Assembly: GCA_015904075.1 (NCBI GenBank)
Contig: JABMDH010000057.1
Span: 12,436-18,917, forward strand
Length of the DNA stretch: 6,482 nucleotides
Direction: 5' to 3'
From: Nitrospira sp.
GTDB lineage: Bacteria > Nitrospirota > Nitrospiria > Nitrospirales > Nitrospiraceae
The notes under the pieces are model-generated. The model saw only the letters and a list, made by a program, of their open reading frames with translations. It was not told where the DNA came from and searched no databases. The translations under genes and the position numbers were made by a program. Below are positions 5,762 to 6,482 of this stretch, in pieces; position 1 is the stretch's first letter; every line of letters begins with the position of its first letter.

Positions 5762-6482
5762 ATGCTCCGTCCTGGCTCAGTACAGTTTCCCCTTCTCTTT
5801 TTCTGCTTGCCCATGATGCTGGCGGGAGTCGCTTGCACAAGAGAAGGGCCAGTGGAATCTGTGAAGGCGGCTCCGGCCGTTGGGAACAACGGACCACCCG
5901 TTGTTTTATCTGCCAGGGTTCTGAACAACCCTCTATCGCTCGACTCACTGGTGAAAGTTCAAGTCGAGGCCGAAGACCCCGATCGCGAAGCCGTGTCCTT
6001 CCGTTATCAGTGGCATGCGGATGGGACAGCTCTAGCAGGCCAAACGTCTCCTACGCTGGCGCCAGAGCACTTGCGGCGAGGACAGATGGTGAGTGTCGAA
6101 ATCGTTCCTGCAGATGGGGCTCAGACAGGCAAGGCCTATCGAACGGCCGCTGTTGTGGTCGGCAACACGCCACCTCACATATCCGGTGTCACCGTTACCC
6201 CGCAGCCCATTGTTATCGGTGAGAATGTAGAGGCGCAGGTTGAGGCGAGCGATCCCGATCACGACCGGATCGATGTATCGTATCGCTGGTTCAAGAACGG
6301 GGTCGTGATCAAAGAAAGCGATGAGCCGTTCCTCATGACGACCGGATTCATTCCGCAAGACCATATTGTGGTGGAAGTGACTGTGCGAGACTCTTCATCA
6401 ACAGGGAATTCGGTTCGTTCTGTTTCTGTCAAGGTCGGCAATAGCCCTCCGAAGATCGTGTCCATGCCACCCGCATCCGATG
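5762..6482 (+). CDS. Putative lipoprotein with tandem 92-residue Ig-like repeats (3' end outside window)
   Basis: The frame opens at ATG 5762 and is still open at the window edge (240 residues visible). Residues 1-24 form a signal peptide with hydrophobic core FPLLFFCLPMMLAGVA before Cys25, a probable lipid attachment site, although Gly at -3 is not ideal for a lipobox. Two complete beta-rich repeats and the start of a third follow. Marker residues recur exactly 92 apart: the PP linkers at 45, 137 and 229, DPD at 72 and 164, and the YxW core Trp at 84 and 176. The repeats begin GNxPP and carry an acidic DPD(R/H)D-like turn, as in Ig-fold, PKD or cadherin-like surface domains. The start has no good ribosome site; an in-frame TTG at 5750 is an alternative. 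It follows the pilus gene by 114 bases, with a hairpin between. A surface or outer-membrane role is inferred, and the specific function is unknown. Confidence 0.75.
   Translation, partial: MLRPGSVQFPLLFFCLPMMLAGVACTREGPVESVKAAPAVGNNGPPVVLSARVLNNPLSLDSLVKVQVEAEDPDREAVSFRYQWHADGTALAGQTSPTLAPEHLRRGQMVSVEIVPADGAQTGKAYRTAAVVVGNTPPHISGVTVTPQPIVIGENVEAQVEASDPDHDRIDVSYRWFKNGVVIKESDEPFLMTTGFIPQDHIVVEVTVRDSSSTGNSVRSVSVKVGNSPPKIVSMPPASD

Noticed and set aside
1..6482. CRISPR array, tRNA or rRNA gene
   Set aside because: I found no spaced direct repeats and no cloverleaf or rRNA core sequence on either strand by eye.

Overview
The window looks like chromosomal DNA of an environmental Gram-negative bacterium. 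It carries a type IV pilus gene, a lipoprotein gene, an exported small-protein gene broken by an insertion sequence, and the tail of an unknown gene. The pilus adhesin and the small protein (a conserved block rich in HPG, PGQ and KIDPPV) remind me of Nitrospira-type genomes. That is an impression from memory; no rRNA or other marker is present to fix the taxon.

Layout. 1-158: C-terminal end of an unknown + strand gene with a Met/His-rich tail. 159-346: gap between convergent genes, holding a long-loop inverted repeat that could be a bidirectional terminator. 347-694: minus-strand remnant of a small secreted protein gene, cut inside its signal peptide. 695-1999: an apparently intact ISL3-family insertion sequence (1305 bp, 25-bp inverted ends matching at 22 positions, one full-length transposase). 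2000-2017: candidate missing first codons of the interrupted gene (TTG start), preceded on its own strand by a Shine-Dalgarno, a perfect 18-bp palindrome and a possible promoter. About 2018-2353: the original divergent control region between that gene and the pilus gene. 2354-5647: a very large + strand gene. 5679-5713: a strong hairpin. 5762-end: a lipoprotein gene that leaves the window.

The most notable object is the 2354-5647 gene. Its first ~135 residues are a FimT/GspH-type minor pilin (prepilin leader, GFTLVE cleavage site, ARSxAIxRN motif, FTPRG motif). They run without a frame break into the rear part of a PilY1/PilC tip adhesin (end of the vWA region, EF-hand loops, full beta-propeller). 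In known systems fimT/fimU opens the minor pilin operon and pilY1 lies near its other end (fimU-pilV-pilW-pilX-pilY1 in Pseudomonas). The simplest reading is a collapsed operon: an in-frame deletion, an assembly collapse, or a genuine fused pilin-adhesin. The lipoprotein downstream is built of exact 92-residue Ig-like repeats and may act with the adhesin at the cell surface, but this is inferred only from position.
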